Part shown: positions 1 through 6,952 of the stretch, one piece after another
Layout of the letters: every line of letters begins with the position of its first letter
How positions within the stretch are numbered: position 1 is the first letter of the stretch
From: Candidatus Atribacteria bacterium
GTDB taxonomy: Bacteria > Atribacterota > JALVIU01
Direction of reading: 5' to 3'
Length of the DNA: 10,727 nucleotides
Assembly (NCBI GenBank): GCA_027028665.1
Contig: JALVIU010000228.1
Location: 1 to 10,727 of the forward strand
Made by a program: the position numbers and the translations under genes
Notes under the pieces: generated by a model
What the model was told of the DNA's origin: nothing
What the model saw: the letters and a program-made list of their open reading frames with translations, nothing else
Database searches by the model: none

Positions 1-898
1 GGGTGGACTTGTAAATGAGGCATTACTATATAAATATTTAAAAGAAGGAAAGATAAGAGGTGCAGCACTTGATGTCTTTTCTAAAGAACCCCCTTTGGAA
101 CTACCCCTTCTTGCTCTACCCAATATTGTATATACACCTCATCTTGGTGCATCCACTACAGAGGCGCAATACAGAGCAGGTCTTAATATTGCAAAGGCTA
201 TTCTAGATATACTTAATGGAAGATTCGCACCAAACATAGTGAATATACCTCATCCTACAGAAGATATTGAGGAAATAAAAGAGTTTATAAGGCTGGCAGA
301 AATTATGGGTAATTTATTTGTACAGATAAGCAAGATGCCAGTTGAGGAGATTACCATTGAATATATGGGAGAGCTTGCATCTTTTAATACAGTTATGGTT
401 GGAAGATTTTTTTTAAAGGAGTTTCTTTCTCCTATTGTGCAGGATGTGGTAAACTATGTAAATTCTCCACTTATTGCAAAGCGTAGAGGTATAAATATAA
501 GAGAGATAAAAAATCCAGAATCAAAGGATTATAAGAATCTTATTAAGATTACAGGGTTATCTGGTAATAGTTATAATACACTCGCAGGTACAGTGCTGGA
601 AGGAGGTAAACCACATATTGTTATGATAGATGGATATCCCATAGATCTTGCTCCGTCTGCTAATATGTTAATTGTTACAAATATGGATATTCCAGGAATG
701 ATTGGAAAAGTGGGAACTATATTAGGAAATTATAATATAAATATCGCAGGATTACGGTTAGGTAGAATAGAGAGAGGTGATCTGGCCAAGATTGTTTTAA
801 GTTTGGATGATGAGGTGCCAAGGGATGTAATACTTGAGATTATAGAGCAGGAAGGCATTATAGATGCAATTTTTGTAAAGCTTGATCACAATTATTGA
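1..898 (+). CDS. serA: D-3-phosphoglycerate dehydrogenase, C-terminal part (5' truncated)
   Basis: Oxidises 3-phosphoglycerate to 3-phosphohydroxypyruvate with NAD+, the first step of serine synthesis in the cytoplasm. The reading frame is open from base 2 (GGLVNEALLYKYL...) to a TGA at 896-898, giving 298 residues; roughly the first 230 residues lie outside the window. Visible parts in order: the end of the nucleotide-binding domain with the typical GAALDVFSKEPP stretch, the TPHLGAST segment that carries the catalytic histidine of the family, an intervening (allosteric substrate-binding type) domain, and a C-terminal ACT domain with NMDIPGMIGKVGTILG and NINIAGLRLGR. This is the long, ACT-containing PGDH type, in which serine feedback is usual; that is family knowledge. 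The last 7 nt overlap the stop of the convergent hydrolase gene. An in-frame TTG at 95 is internal and not the start. Confidence 0.95.
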   Translation, partial: GGLVNEALLYKYLKEGKIRGAALDVFSKEPPLELPLLALPNIVYTPHLGASTTEAQYRAGLNIAKAILDILNGRFAPNIVNIPHPTEDIEEIKEFIRLAEIMGNLFVQISKMPVEEITIEYMGELASFNTVMVGRFFLKEFLSPIVQDVVNYVNSPLIAKRRGINIREIKNPESKDYKNLIKITGLSGNSYNTLAGTVLEGGKPHIVMIDGYPIDLAPSANMLIVTNMDIPGMIGKVGTILGNYNINIAGLRLGRIERGDLAKIVLSLDDEVPRDVILEIIEQEGIIDAIFVKLDHNY

Positions 899-1692
899 TC
901 TATGTAAAGTTCCATGCCATCATATGCGGCAATCACCTCTATCCCTGTATCATCCGAGAGTTTTCTTGTAAATTCCCTAGGATTTTGAACGGCGAGAGTC
1001 GTCCCAAAATGTGTAAGAATTATCTTCTTTGGATGAATAATTTTTGTTATATTATATACATCAGCCAGGGAGAGGTGAAATATGTGAGGTTTATTCTCAG
1101 CGAGAAGTACATTTAAGATAATAATATCTCCTTTATAAGATGCAATTATTTCTTCATCAAATTTAGTATCTGTTATAAAAGATATAGTTTTTCCAGGCAA
1201 ATGAAATTTGAATCCGTAGTTTTCTATTTTTCTCTCAATGTCATGATACATCTTTTTGCCTGTAGAAAATTCTACATTTTTTAGTATGTATTTTGTATTT
1301 TCCTTAAGTACTACTATATCCTCTGGATATTCCCGTAGGTATTTCAGTATTACGGGATCTGTGGAAAGTGCATCCTCTGGTGCAAATACTATCCCCTGTT
1401 TTCTCTTTCCTCCATGTGTCATCGATTCTATTATTACATTTATATCTCCTGAGTGATCAAGATGCTTATGAGAGAGGATTATGCCATCGAGCTTTTCAAG
1501 GGCAATGCCCCTTCTTCTTGCCCATACAAGTGCCCCAGGTCCTGGATCAAGATATATCCTTGTATCTTGAATATTCATCCATATCCCAGCTGTCGCTCTT
1601 AGCTGGGTAATCATGGTAAATCGTGCCCCACCTGTCCCAAGAAATACAATTTTATCTCTTCCATTTTCAGCTATTTTCTTAATCCTTGGCAT
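892..1692 (-). CDS. Metallo-beta-lactamase-fold hydrolase (RNase Z-like subgroup)
   Basis: A 266-residue protein with the complete metal-binding set of the metallo-beta-lactamase fold: H75-K-H77-L-D79-H80 (the HxHxDH motif), H150 in MYHD, D175 in FITDT and H228 in LTHFG. The start has the usual FLGTGG beta-strand at 17-22 and YLDPGPG at 47-53. It probably binds two metal ions and hydrolyses a phosphoester or thioester; substrate unknown. The layout resembles RNase Z/phosphodiesterase-like members, but a flexible exosite arm is not obvious, so a tRNA-processing role is not claimed. ATG 1692 is the only reasonable start before the first conserved strand. No Shine-Dalgarno sequence precedes it and a -10 box lies only 6 nt upstream. 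The gene is convergent with serA (7-nt overlap) and divergent from the TetR gene. Confidence 0.85.
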   Translation of the reverse strand: MPRIKKIAENGRDKIVFLGTGGARFTMITQLRATAGIWMNIQDTRIYLDPGPGALVWARRRGIALEKLDGIILSHKHLDHSGDINVIIESMTHGGKRKQGIVFAPEDALSTDPVILKYLREYPEDIVVLKENTKYILKNVEFSTGKKMYHDIERKIENYGFKFHLPGKTISFITDTKFDEEIIASYKGDIIILNVLLAENKPHIFHLSLADVYNITKIIHPKKIILTHFGTTLAVQNPREFTRKLSDDTGIEVIAAYDGMELYIDQ

Positions 1693-1698
1693 ATTTTT

Positions 1699-1725
1699 AT
1701 TATATCATAAAAATTTTTTTGAAAA
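1699..1725 (-). promoter_or_regulatory. Candidate promoter of the hydrolase gene (extended -10)
   Basis: On the minus strand, TATAAT (1704-1699) is preceded by TGA, giving an extended -10 (TGnTATAAT). A weak -35, TTTTCA (1725-1720), lies 15 nt upstream. The predicted start of transcription falls at about 1692, the A of the ATG, so the message would be leaderless. Seen by eye only. Confidence 0.6.
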
Positions 1726-1728
1726 CTA

Positions 1729-1757
1729 TTGACATTCTACCTACTGGTAGGTAAAAT
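1729..1757 (+). promoter_or_regulatory. Promoter of the tetR-radical SAM operon
   Basis: A perfect -35 TTGACA (1729-1734), a 17-nt spacer and a -10 TAAAAT (1752-1757). It lies 22 nt upstream of the tetR start codon. The spacer is almost filled by a palindrome, the likely operator. Confidence 0.85.
1738..1753. promoter_or_regulatory. Putative TetR-family operator (7-2-7 palindrome)
   Basis: TACCTACTGGTAGGTA is a perfect inverted repeat of 7 bp around a central TG. It sits between the -35 and -10 boxes of the tetR promoter and shares two bases with the -10. Size, symmetry and position are as expected for an autorepressing TetR-family dimer. It is about 50 bp upstream of the start of the divergent hydrolase gene, outside that gene's core promoter. 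Confidence 0.75.
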
Positions 1758-1778
1758 ATAAATAAGAGGTGATATGAG

Positions 1779-2387
1779 GTGAAAAACACTAAAAGAGCCA
1801 TTATAGAAGTAGCCCAAAAGTTTTTTTCGCAAAAGAGTTATCACAAAGTCTCCATGGATGAACTTGCAAAAGCGCTTAATCTAAAAAAACCCACACTTTA
1901 TTATTATTTTAAAGGAAAAAAGGAGCTTTTTTTCTCTATCTGGAAAGAAAGCTTTGAAAGTCTTGAAACCTATATATATACGCGAGTAAATGCCAAAATA
2001 TCACCTGATGAAAAATTAAAAGAGTTTATAAAAGCACATCTTGAGTTTGTAGAGGAGCATAGAGAGTTATTTTTGATCTTATATAGAGAAAGATTTGATT
2101 TCTTAAATTTAGGTGAACTTAAAGAGAGTCTGAGTTTTAATTTAGGAGAGGATTATGCAAGGTTTGTGAGAAAATTTAAGGAGGTGATAGAAGAGGGGCA
2201 GAAAATAGGTTTATTTGTTAATGTAGGTGATCCCCTAGACATCGCATATTATATATTAGGAATAATTTATATTACTGCATGGAGATGGCTGGCAGGAGAG
2301 ATAGATGATCTTTCTTCTCAGTGTTCTTCTATTGTAAGTATATTTGAGGATGGCCTTTTTTTAAAAAAGAAGGGAGGTGAATTTTGA
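1779..2387 (+). CDS. TetR/AcrR-family transcriptional regulator
   Basis: A 202-residue regulator with the classic TetR N-terminal DNA-binding domain: AQKFFSQKSYHKVSMDELAKAL followed by the recognition helix region KKPTLYYYFKGKKELF (about residues 24-52). The remaining helical part (about 60-202) is the ligand-binding and dimerisation domain typical of the family; its sequence does not tell the ligand. The start is GTG 1779, with AAGAGGTGAT (1764-1773) as ribosome binding site. The stop TGA (2385-2387) shares its A with the ATG of the radical SAM gene, so the pair is cotranscribed and probably translationally coupled. The palindrome at 1738-1753 inside its own promoter suggests autorepression relieved by a small molecule, perhaps a substrate or product of the radical SAM enzyme (inference). 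Confidence 0.92.
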   Translation: MKNTKRAIIEVAQKFFSQKSYHKVSMDELAKALNLKKPTLYYYFKGKKELFFSIWKESFESLETYIYTRVNAKISPDEKLKEFIKAHLEFVEEHRELFLILYRERFDFLNLGELKESLSFNLGEDYARFVRKFKEVIEEGQKIGLFVNVGDPLDIAYYILGIIYITAWRWLAGEIDDLSSQCSSIVSIFEDGLFLKKKGGEF

Positions 2388-3850
2388 TGGTACGAAAAGA
2401 AAGTTTAATTGATAAGGGAACAAGAGTTGCTTTGCAGAAGGTTATACAGGGAATTGCAAATAGATCAGAAAAACAGCTATTTACAATACTTACACTCTTA
2501 AGTAAAATTGCGCCTGATAAAGACTATAAACAGATACTTGAAAATATTGCAAAGGGCTTTCAAGAAGGAAACACTTCATTTTATAAAACTATCCTCAGGA
2601 TGCTAAAAACAGCACATCCTGAAGTAGTAAAGAAGATTATAAATAATCTGGTTTTAAATGAGATGTTCTTTGGAAACAGGTGGAGGACACAGTGGAAAAA
2701 AGATAATAATCTTCATCCTCCTGTATTTTTAGTGATAAGTCCTACTTATGCCTGCAACCTAAACTGTAAAGGTTGTTATGCAGGTTTATATGGAAATAGA
2801 TATCGTCTGGAATATGAACTTGTTCAGAGAATTATAAGAGAAGCCAATGAGATGGGCATTTATTTCTTTACTATATCTGGAGGAGAGCCATTTTTTTGGA
2901 AAGACCTCTTCAGGATGCTTGAAGAGTTCAATGACTCATACTTTTTAATTTATACTAATGGAACCCTTATAAATAAAGATGTTGCTGCAAGACTTGCAAA
3001 TCTTGGAAATGCAACGCCTGCTATCTCTGTCGAAGGATATGAAGAAGAGACAGATTATAGAAGGGGAAAAGGGGTCTTTAAAAAGGTTATGGAGGCAATG
3101 GATAATTTAAGAGAGGCAGGGGTAATATTTGGTGCATCTATAACTCATACCTCTGTAAACCATGAGATTATTACAAGTGATGCCTTCTGGGATATGCTTA
3201 TAGATAAAGGTGTTTCCTATTCATGGATATTCCAGTTGGTACCTGTAGGAAAGGACGCAAATGATATAAATTATATGCCTACACCTCAACAGAGATTGGA
3301 AAGATATGAAGCTATTACCCGTATAAGAAATACAAAGCCGATTATGATTGCGGATTTCTGGAATGATGGTGCATATGTAAATGGATGTCTTGCAGGTGGT
3401 GCGAAGTACTTGCATATAGATGCAAAAGGTTATGTGGAGCCCTGTGTATTTGCACACTTTGCTGTAGATAACATAAGAGAGAAAAGTTTAAGAGAGGTAA
3501 TCCAAGCCCCATTCTTTAAAGCTATAAGAAAGATAAATCCATATTCAAAGAATCTTCTTGCTCCATGTATGATTATAGATCATCCAGCTATCCTTCGTTC
3601 TTTTGTAAATAAATATGGGGCAGTACCTACACATGATGGAGCAGAGACTATACTCACCACTATAAAGGACGAAGTAGATAGGAGAGCAAGAGAATGGGAA
3701 AACCTTTCAAGGCCTGTTTGGGAGAGAGATTTTGGGTCAAAGGGATATAAAGCTACATTTGGAGTATATTGTGTAGAAAAGGGTCCAATTTTGCCTGAGA
3801 AAGATGTTAAAAAGACGGGAGAAAAAGAACAAAAATCAGCTGCAAGTTAG
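2387..3850 (+). CDS. Radical SAM protein with Twitch/SPASM-like auxiliary cluster motif
   Basis: A 487-residue protein. Residues 1-110 are a helical domain without a motif I recognise. The radical SAM core begins at VFLVISPTYACNLNCKGC, with C123, C127 and C130 (CX3CX2C) for the 4Fe-4S cluster and GGEP at 165-168 for SAM binding. Towards the C-terminus C334-X13-G-X4-C353 fits the Twitch/SPASM signature, with C394 as a further possible ligand, so an auxiliary Fe-S cluster is likely. A Lys/Glu-rich tail ends the protein. Start: ATG 2387 with AGGGAGGTGA (2371-2380) 6 nt upstream, preferred over TTG 2384. It is coupled to tetR and followed by a strong terminator. No peptide precursor gene lies next to it, so a RiPP role is not supported here. 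The substrate is unknown; a link to membrane-lipid radical chemistry (Mss-like proteins of thermophiles) is only a guess to be tested. Confidence 0.88.
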   Translation: MVRKESLIDKGTRVALQKVIQGIANRSEKQLFTILTLLSKIAPDKDYKQILENIAKGFQEGNTSFYKTILRMLKTAHPEVVKKIINNLVLNEMFFGNRWRTQWKKDNNLHPPVFLVISPTYACNLNCKGCYAGLYGNRYRLEYELVQRIIREANEMGIYFFTISGGEPFFWKDLFRMLEEFNDSYFLIYTNGTLINKDVAARLANLGNATPAISVEGYEEETDYRRGKGVFKKVMEAMDNLREAGVIFGASITHTSVNHEIITSDAFWDMLIDKGVSYSWIFQLVPVGKDANDINYMPTPQQRLERYEAITRIRNTKPIMIADFWNDGAYVNGCLAGGAKYLHIDAKGYVEPCVFAHFAVDNIREKSLREVIQAPFFKAIRKINPYSKNLLAPCMIIDHPAILRSFVNKYGAVPTHDGAETILTTIKDEVDRRAREWENLSRPVWERDFGSKGYKATFGVYCVEKGPILPEKDVKKTGEKEQKSAAS

Positions 3851-3865
3851 GTTGTATATATTTTG

Positions 3866-3899
3866 AAAGAGGTATCTCGAAAGAGATGCCTCTTTTTTT
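3866..3899 (+). terminator. Intrinsic terminator of the tetR-radical SAM operon
   Basis: A stem of 10 bp (3869-3878 with 3883-3892, one G-U) closed by a GAAA tetraloop, extended by three A-T pairs and followed by seven T (3893-3899). It starts 16 nt after the stop codon. Confidence 0.93.
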
Positions 3900-3909
3900 A
3901 TATACTCTA

Positions 3910-3938
3910 TTTTCAAATTTGATTTTTTATGCTATTAT
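3910..3938 (+). promoter_or_regulatory. Candidate promoter of the five-gene operon (extended -10)
   Basis: TTTTCA (3910-3915), a 17-nt spacer and TATTAT (3933-3938) with an upstream TGC giving an extended -10. It lies just after the previous terminator and leaves a leader of about 27 nt before ATG 3972. The same -35 variant (TTTTCA) is seen at the hydrolase promoter. Confidence 0.6.
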
Positions 3939-3971
3939 AAATTAATGGAAACCAAATATGAGGTGGGTTGA

Positions 3972-4955
3972 ATGTTGATTTTATTGAAAATAATTTTATT
4001 TTTAGGATATCTCTTATTGACAAGTATATTGTTATTTATTGGTGCACTTGGTATTTGGGCAAAAAACTTCAAGTTAGGTCTTCCCATACTAGGGTTTGGA
4101 ATTATATCTGGATATGGTGTTTATGTAACATATATGTGGTATACACAGCCACTTTTATTCGTAACTATATTTTTTATGGTGGTTGCTGCCTTATTCCTCT
4201 TCTATATAATGGAGCCAAATTTAACTTTTAAGGAACGTTTTTTATCCCCTGAACAACTTTTAAAAGAAGGCAAAAAGAAAAAAGCCGCATATAAGTACCA
4301 AAAAATAGGAAAATATGAAGAAGCAGCAAAACTTTATGAGGAAATGGATATGCCAGAGAGTGCAATGTGGGCATATGAAGAGGTAAGAAATTGGGATAAA
4401 GTGGCATCACTTGCAGAGTTTATAGGTAAAAGAGAAGAAGATGGGGACTATTATATTCGAAAGGCGAGAGAGATATACAAGGATAAGCTTTCAAATTATA
4501 GAAAGGCGGCAGAGCTTACCGAGATAATTGCCAGAGATGAGGGATGGTACTGGAGAGAAGCAGCTGAGCTTTACGAGAAAGTAGGTGATATTGAAAAGGC
4601 CAGGAAGTGTTTGGAGGCATCTTTAGAGTATTACAAGGAAGAGGCAAAGGAAGATGGAGTTTTCTATGATGATGTGGCAGAGGATTATAAGAGATTAGGG
4701 GATAAAGAGAAGGCAAAAGAGGCATACATAGAATATATAGAATACTGTAAGGAACAATCTGAAGAGGATAAAGGATGGCTAAGGCATGTAGCAGAGGGTT
4801 ATTATAGTTTATATAAACTTACAGGTGATGATAGTTATCTAAAAGAAGGTGATAAGTATCTGGAAAGGTATAAGGTAGAGTATGTAGATGAAAATATAAA
4901 GGATGAGGAGTATAAAAAGGAACTTATTGCAGAGATAGAATCTTACAAAAAATAA
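3972..4955 (+). CDS. Membrane protein with three N-terminal helices and TPR-like cytoplasmic domain
   Basis: A 327-residue protein of unknown function. Three hydrophobic segments can be placed at about residues 3-29, 36-56 and 60-80. They are followed by a charged, strongly helical domain (about 90-327) with repeated helix pairs of TPR character: YQKIGKYEEAAKLYEEM (109-125), YRKAAELTEIIARDEGWYWREAAELYEKVGDIEKARKC read in parts over 176-213, and VAEDYKRLGDKEKAKEAYIEY (235-255). TPR arrays bind other proteins, so this is probably a membrane-anchored scaffold or sensor (inference). Start: ATG with GAGGTG at 3960-3965, 6 nt upstream. It is the first gene of the operon, and the FolB-like gene starts 15 nt after its stop. 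Confidence 0.82.
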   Translation: MLILLKIILFLGYLLLTSILLFIGALGIWAKNFKLGLPILGFGIISGYGVYVTYMWYTQPLLFVTIFFMVVAALFLFYIMEPNLTFKERFLSPEQLLKEGKKKKAAYKYQKIGKYEEAAKLYEEMDMPESAMWAYEEVRNWDKVASLAEFIGKREEDGDYYIRKAREIYKDKLSNYRKAAELTEIIARDEGWYWREAAELYEKVGDIEKARKCLEASLEYYKEEAKEDGVFYDDVAEDYKRLGDKEKAKEAYIEYIEYCKEQSEEDKGWLRHVAEGYYSLYKLTGDDSYLKEGDKYLERYKVEYVDENIKDEEYKKELIAEIESYKK

Positions 4956-4970
4956 AAAGGGGTGAAAAAG

Positions 4971-5348
4971 ATGATCGCAAAGGTTTCATTAAATGATATG
5001 CTTTTTTATGGTTTTCATGGCTCTATGGAGGTAGAAAGAGAACTTGGTCAAAAGTTTCTTGTGGATATAGTACTTACCTTTAATGTAAAAGATGCAGTAG
5101 AAAGTGATTCACCTAATAAAACCATAAGCTCATATGCGATATATCAACTTACAAGAGAAATTGTTACAGAGAGAAAGTTTTCTCTTATTGAGACCCTTGC
5201 ATACAATATAGGAAAGGCTTTTATCGAAAAATATCCAGAACTTTTACAGATTTTGATAAGAATAAAGAGACCAAATCTTTATCTAAGTGGTATAGTAGGT
5301 AGTGCAGAAGTCGAAATGGAACTTGGAAGAGAGGACATCGAGGGATAA
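4971..5348 (+). CDS. folB: FolB-like protein (dihydroneopterin aldolase fold) with altered catalytic positions
   Basis: A 125-residue protein of the tunnelling-fold family. FolB cleaves 7,8-dihydroneopterin to 6-hydroxymethyl-dihydropterin and glycolaldehyde in folate synthesis. Conserved parts: YGFHG (13-17), ELGQKFLVDI (24-33), LIETLA (72-77) and the C-terminal SAEVEME strand. Compared without gaps with my recollection of the Staphylococcus aureus enzyme, E22 and E74 are kept, but Tyr54 is Ser (a Tyr follows at 55) and the catalytic Lys100 is Arg (a Lys precedes at 99). The PPIPG loop after it is NLYLSG. Function as an aldolase is therefore uncertain. Start: ATG 4971 with AAGGGGTG (4957-4964) well spaced; the upstream GTG 4962 lies within this ribosome binding site. 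No other folate gene is in the window. Confidence 0.8.
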   Translation: MIAKVSLNDMLFYGFHGSMEVERELGQKFLVDIVLTFNVKDAVESDSPNKTISSYAIYQLTREIVTERKFSLIETLAYNIGKAFIEKYPELLQILIRIKRPNLYLSGIVGSAEVEMELGREDIEG

Positions 5349-5351
5349 ACT

Positions 5352-6347
5352 ATGAAGGTTATACTTCCTGTTGCAGGAAAGGGTACCAGACTCAGACCTC
5401 ACACCCATACAAAGCCAAAATCCCTTGTACAAGTTGCAGGTAAAGCGGTTATCGATTATATCCTTGAAGAGCTTTCCATATTGAAGGATGTAGATAAATA
5501 TATATTTATTGTAGATGAAAATGGTAGTGAGGTAAAAAAGTATATAGAAGATAGATATCCATCTCTTAATACAGTTTTTATTCCCCAAAAACAGAGATTA
5601 GGGCCTGCCCATGCTGTTTATCTTGCAAAAGATGAGGTTAATGAAGGTGAAGATATCTTTATTGTCTTTAATGATACCATATTTATTACGGACCTTTATG
5701 TAATATATACACTTAAAAGCAGATATGATGGTCTTATATTTTCAAAAGAAGTAGAAGATTATAAACGTTTTGGTGTAAATGTAGTAAAGGACAACTATAT
5801 AGTAGATATGATAGAAAAGCCAGATAAACCCATATCTAAGCTCGCTCAAGTGGGACTATACTATCTAAAAGACGGAAAAACTCTGATGTCATATATTGAT
5901 AAGGCTATAAGGGAAGATAAAAAAGTAAAAGGAGAGTTTTATTTACCTCCTGTATTTAAAATGATGATAGAGGATGGTTTCAAGTTTGGAGCACCAGAGA
6001 TAGATGTATGGCTCGATTGTGGCAAACCAGAGACATTACTTGAGACAAATAGGTATCTTCTAAAGAAAAACAATAAAATATTTGGAGAGCTTGAAAATGT
6101 GGCTATAATTTCTCCTGTGTATATAGGAAAGGGCTCTATAATAAGAAATACAGTGATAGGACCCAATGTCTCTGTGGCTGAAGAGTGTACAATAGAGCGT
6201 GCGATACTTGAAGATTGCATTATAAATAGAGGTTCTCATATAAAGGATATAGTAATTACTCATTCCCTCGTTGGAGAAAATGTATATGTATCAGGTAAGG
6301 GAGAGAGGTTAAATATCGGCGATGATTCTGTATTAGAAATTACTTGA
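5352..6347 (+). CDS. Sugar-1-phosphate nucleotidyltransferase with left-handed beta-helix tail
   Basis: A 331-residue enzyme that joins a nucleoside triphosphate and a sugar-1-phosphate to an NDP-sugar and pyrophosphate in the cytoplasm. The N-terminal Rossmann-like domain (about 1-240) has the signature VAGKGTRLRPHTHTKPKSL (7-25, K23 being the family's catalytic lysine), the metal site at FNDT (106-109, with Asn where most members have Gly), FGVN (140-143), EKP (155-157) and GEFYLPP (194-200). Residues about 245-331 contain hexapeptide-like repeats (VYIGKGSII, VIGPNVSV, VGENVYVS) of a left-handed beta helix, as in RmlA-long, GlgC and GlmU relatives. No acyl- or acetyltransferase site is evident. 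Base and sugar cannot be read from sequence alone. Start: ATG 5352 with GAGGG at 5340-5344, 3 nt after the FolB-like stop. Its stop overlaps the next start. Confidence 0.9.
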   Translation: MKVILPVAGKGTRLRPHTHTKPKSLVQVAGKAVIDYILEELSILKDVDKYIFIVDENGSEVKKYIEDRYPSLNTVFIPQKQRLGPAHAVYLAKDEVNEGEDIFIVFNDTIFITDLYVIYTLKSRYDGLIFSKEVEDYKRFGVNVVKDNYIVDMIEKPDKPISKLAQVGLYYLKDGKTLMSYIDKAIREDKKVKGEFYLPPVFKMMIEDGFKFGAPEIDVWLDCGKPETLLETNRYLLKKNNKIFGELENVAIISPVYIGKGSIIRNTVIGPNVSVAEECTIERAILEDCIINRGSHIKDIVITHSLVGENVYVSGKGERLNIGDDSVLEIT

Positions 6348-6952
6348 TGGTGGTTACTACGCGGATACTTGGTATATCTGATAAGGTAGAAAAAATTTTA
6401 TATGATAATTTCAATAAAGAGTTTTTTGAGGGCATAGACCTCATTATTTCATGTGGGGATTTAAGGCCTGATTTTCTTTCTTTTTTGGTAGATGCTACAA
6501 ACCTTCCTCTCTTTTATGTAAAGGGGAATCATGATCTTATCTACAAGAAAAAACCCCCCCTTGGATGTGATTCTATAGATGGAAAGATAGTAGAGTTTAG
6601 AGGTATAACCTTTTTGGGCATAGGGGGCTCCATCTGGTATAATGGTAAGGGAATCCAATATACAGAGAAACAGATGAGAGCTCGGATAAGAAAGATTTTA
6701 AGACCTTTCTTTATAAAGAGGAGAGTAGATAAAGTAGATGTAATAGTTACACACTCTCCCCCCTTTGGAATACATGATGATACAGATAGGGCTCATATAG
6801 GTTTTAAAGTTTTTATAGATCTTATACGAGAACTAAGACCTAAGTATTTGTTACACGGTCATGTGCAGCCCAGATCTTATGGAGATAGAGTTACAAATTT
6901 TGAGGGTACAAAGATTGTAAATGTATTTGGACATTATAGGATAGATATATGA
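6347..6952 (+). CDS. Calcineurin-like metallophosphoesterase
   Basis: A 201-residue phosphoesterase. Motifs in order: D12 in GISDKVE, GD at 37-38, GNHD at 60-63, TH at 135-136 (followed by SPP) and GHVQ at 171-174. These match the metal-binding blocks of the calcineurin-like superfamily, except that block 1 lacks the usual histidine of D-x-H (D12-K-V here). The substrate is unknown; proteins of this size include phosphodiesterases and nucleotidases. Start: ATG 6347, whose A is the last base of the preceding stop (TGATG). No Shine-Dalgarno sequence is visible, which points to termination-reinitiation coupling with the nucleotidyltransferase. It overlaps the next gene by ATGA. The reading frame crosses AAAAAACCCCCCC (6549-6561), a run liable to slippage. 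Confidence 0.87.
   Translation: MVVTTRILGISDKVEKILYDNFNKEFFEGIDLIISCGDLRPDFLSFLVDATNLPLFYVKGNHDLIYKKKPPLGCDSIDGKIVEFRGITFLGIGGSIWYNGKGIQYTEKQMRARIRKILRPFFIKRRVDKVDVIVTHSPPFGIHDDTDRAHIGFKVFIDLIRELRPKYLLHGHVQPRSYGDRVTNFEGTKIVNVFGHYRIDI

Noticed and set aside
884-900. Inverted repeat GATCA...TGATC at the serA/hydrolase overlap as a terminator
   Set aside because: Only 5 bp with a 7-nt loop and no T run on either strand; too weak.
1256-1610. Open frames on the + strand opposite the hydrolase gene
   Set aside because: They lie antisense to a gene with a complete set of metal-binding motifs, have no ribosome binding site, and their translations show no domain.
3968-4231. Overlapping frame starting just before the TPR membrane protein
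   Set aside because: It starts at a poor codon 4 nt upstream in another frame, and the well-placed GAGGTG fits ATG 3972. The product is a shadow of the membrane gene.
6549-6561. A6-C7 run in the phosphoesterase gene as a programmed frameshift or phase-variation site
   Set aside because: The frame is intact and the conserved motifs lie on both sides in the same frame. The run is short, with no downstream structure or alternative product seen.
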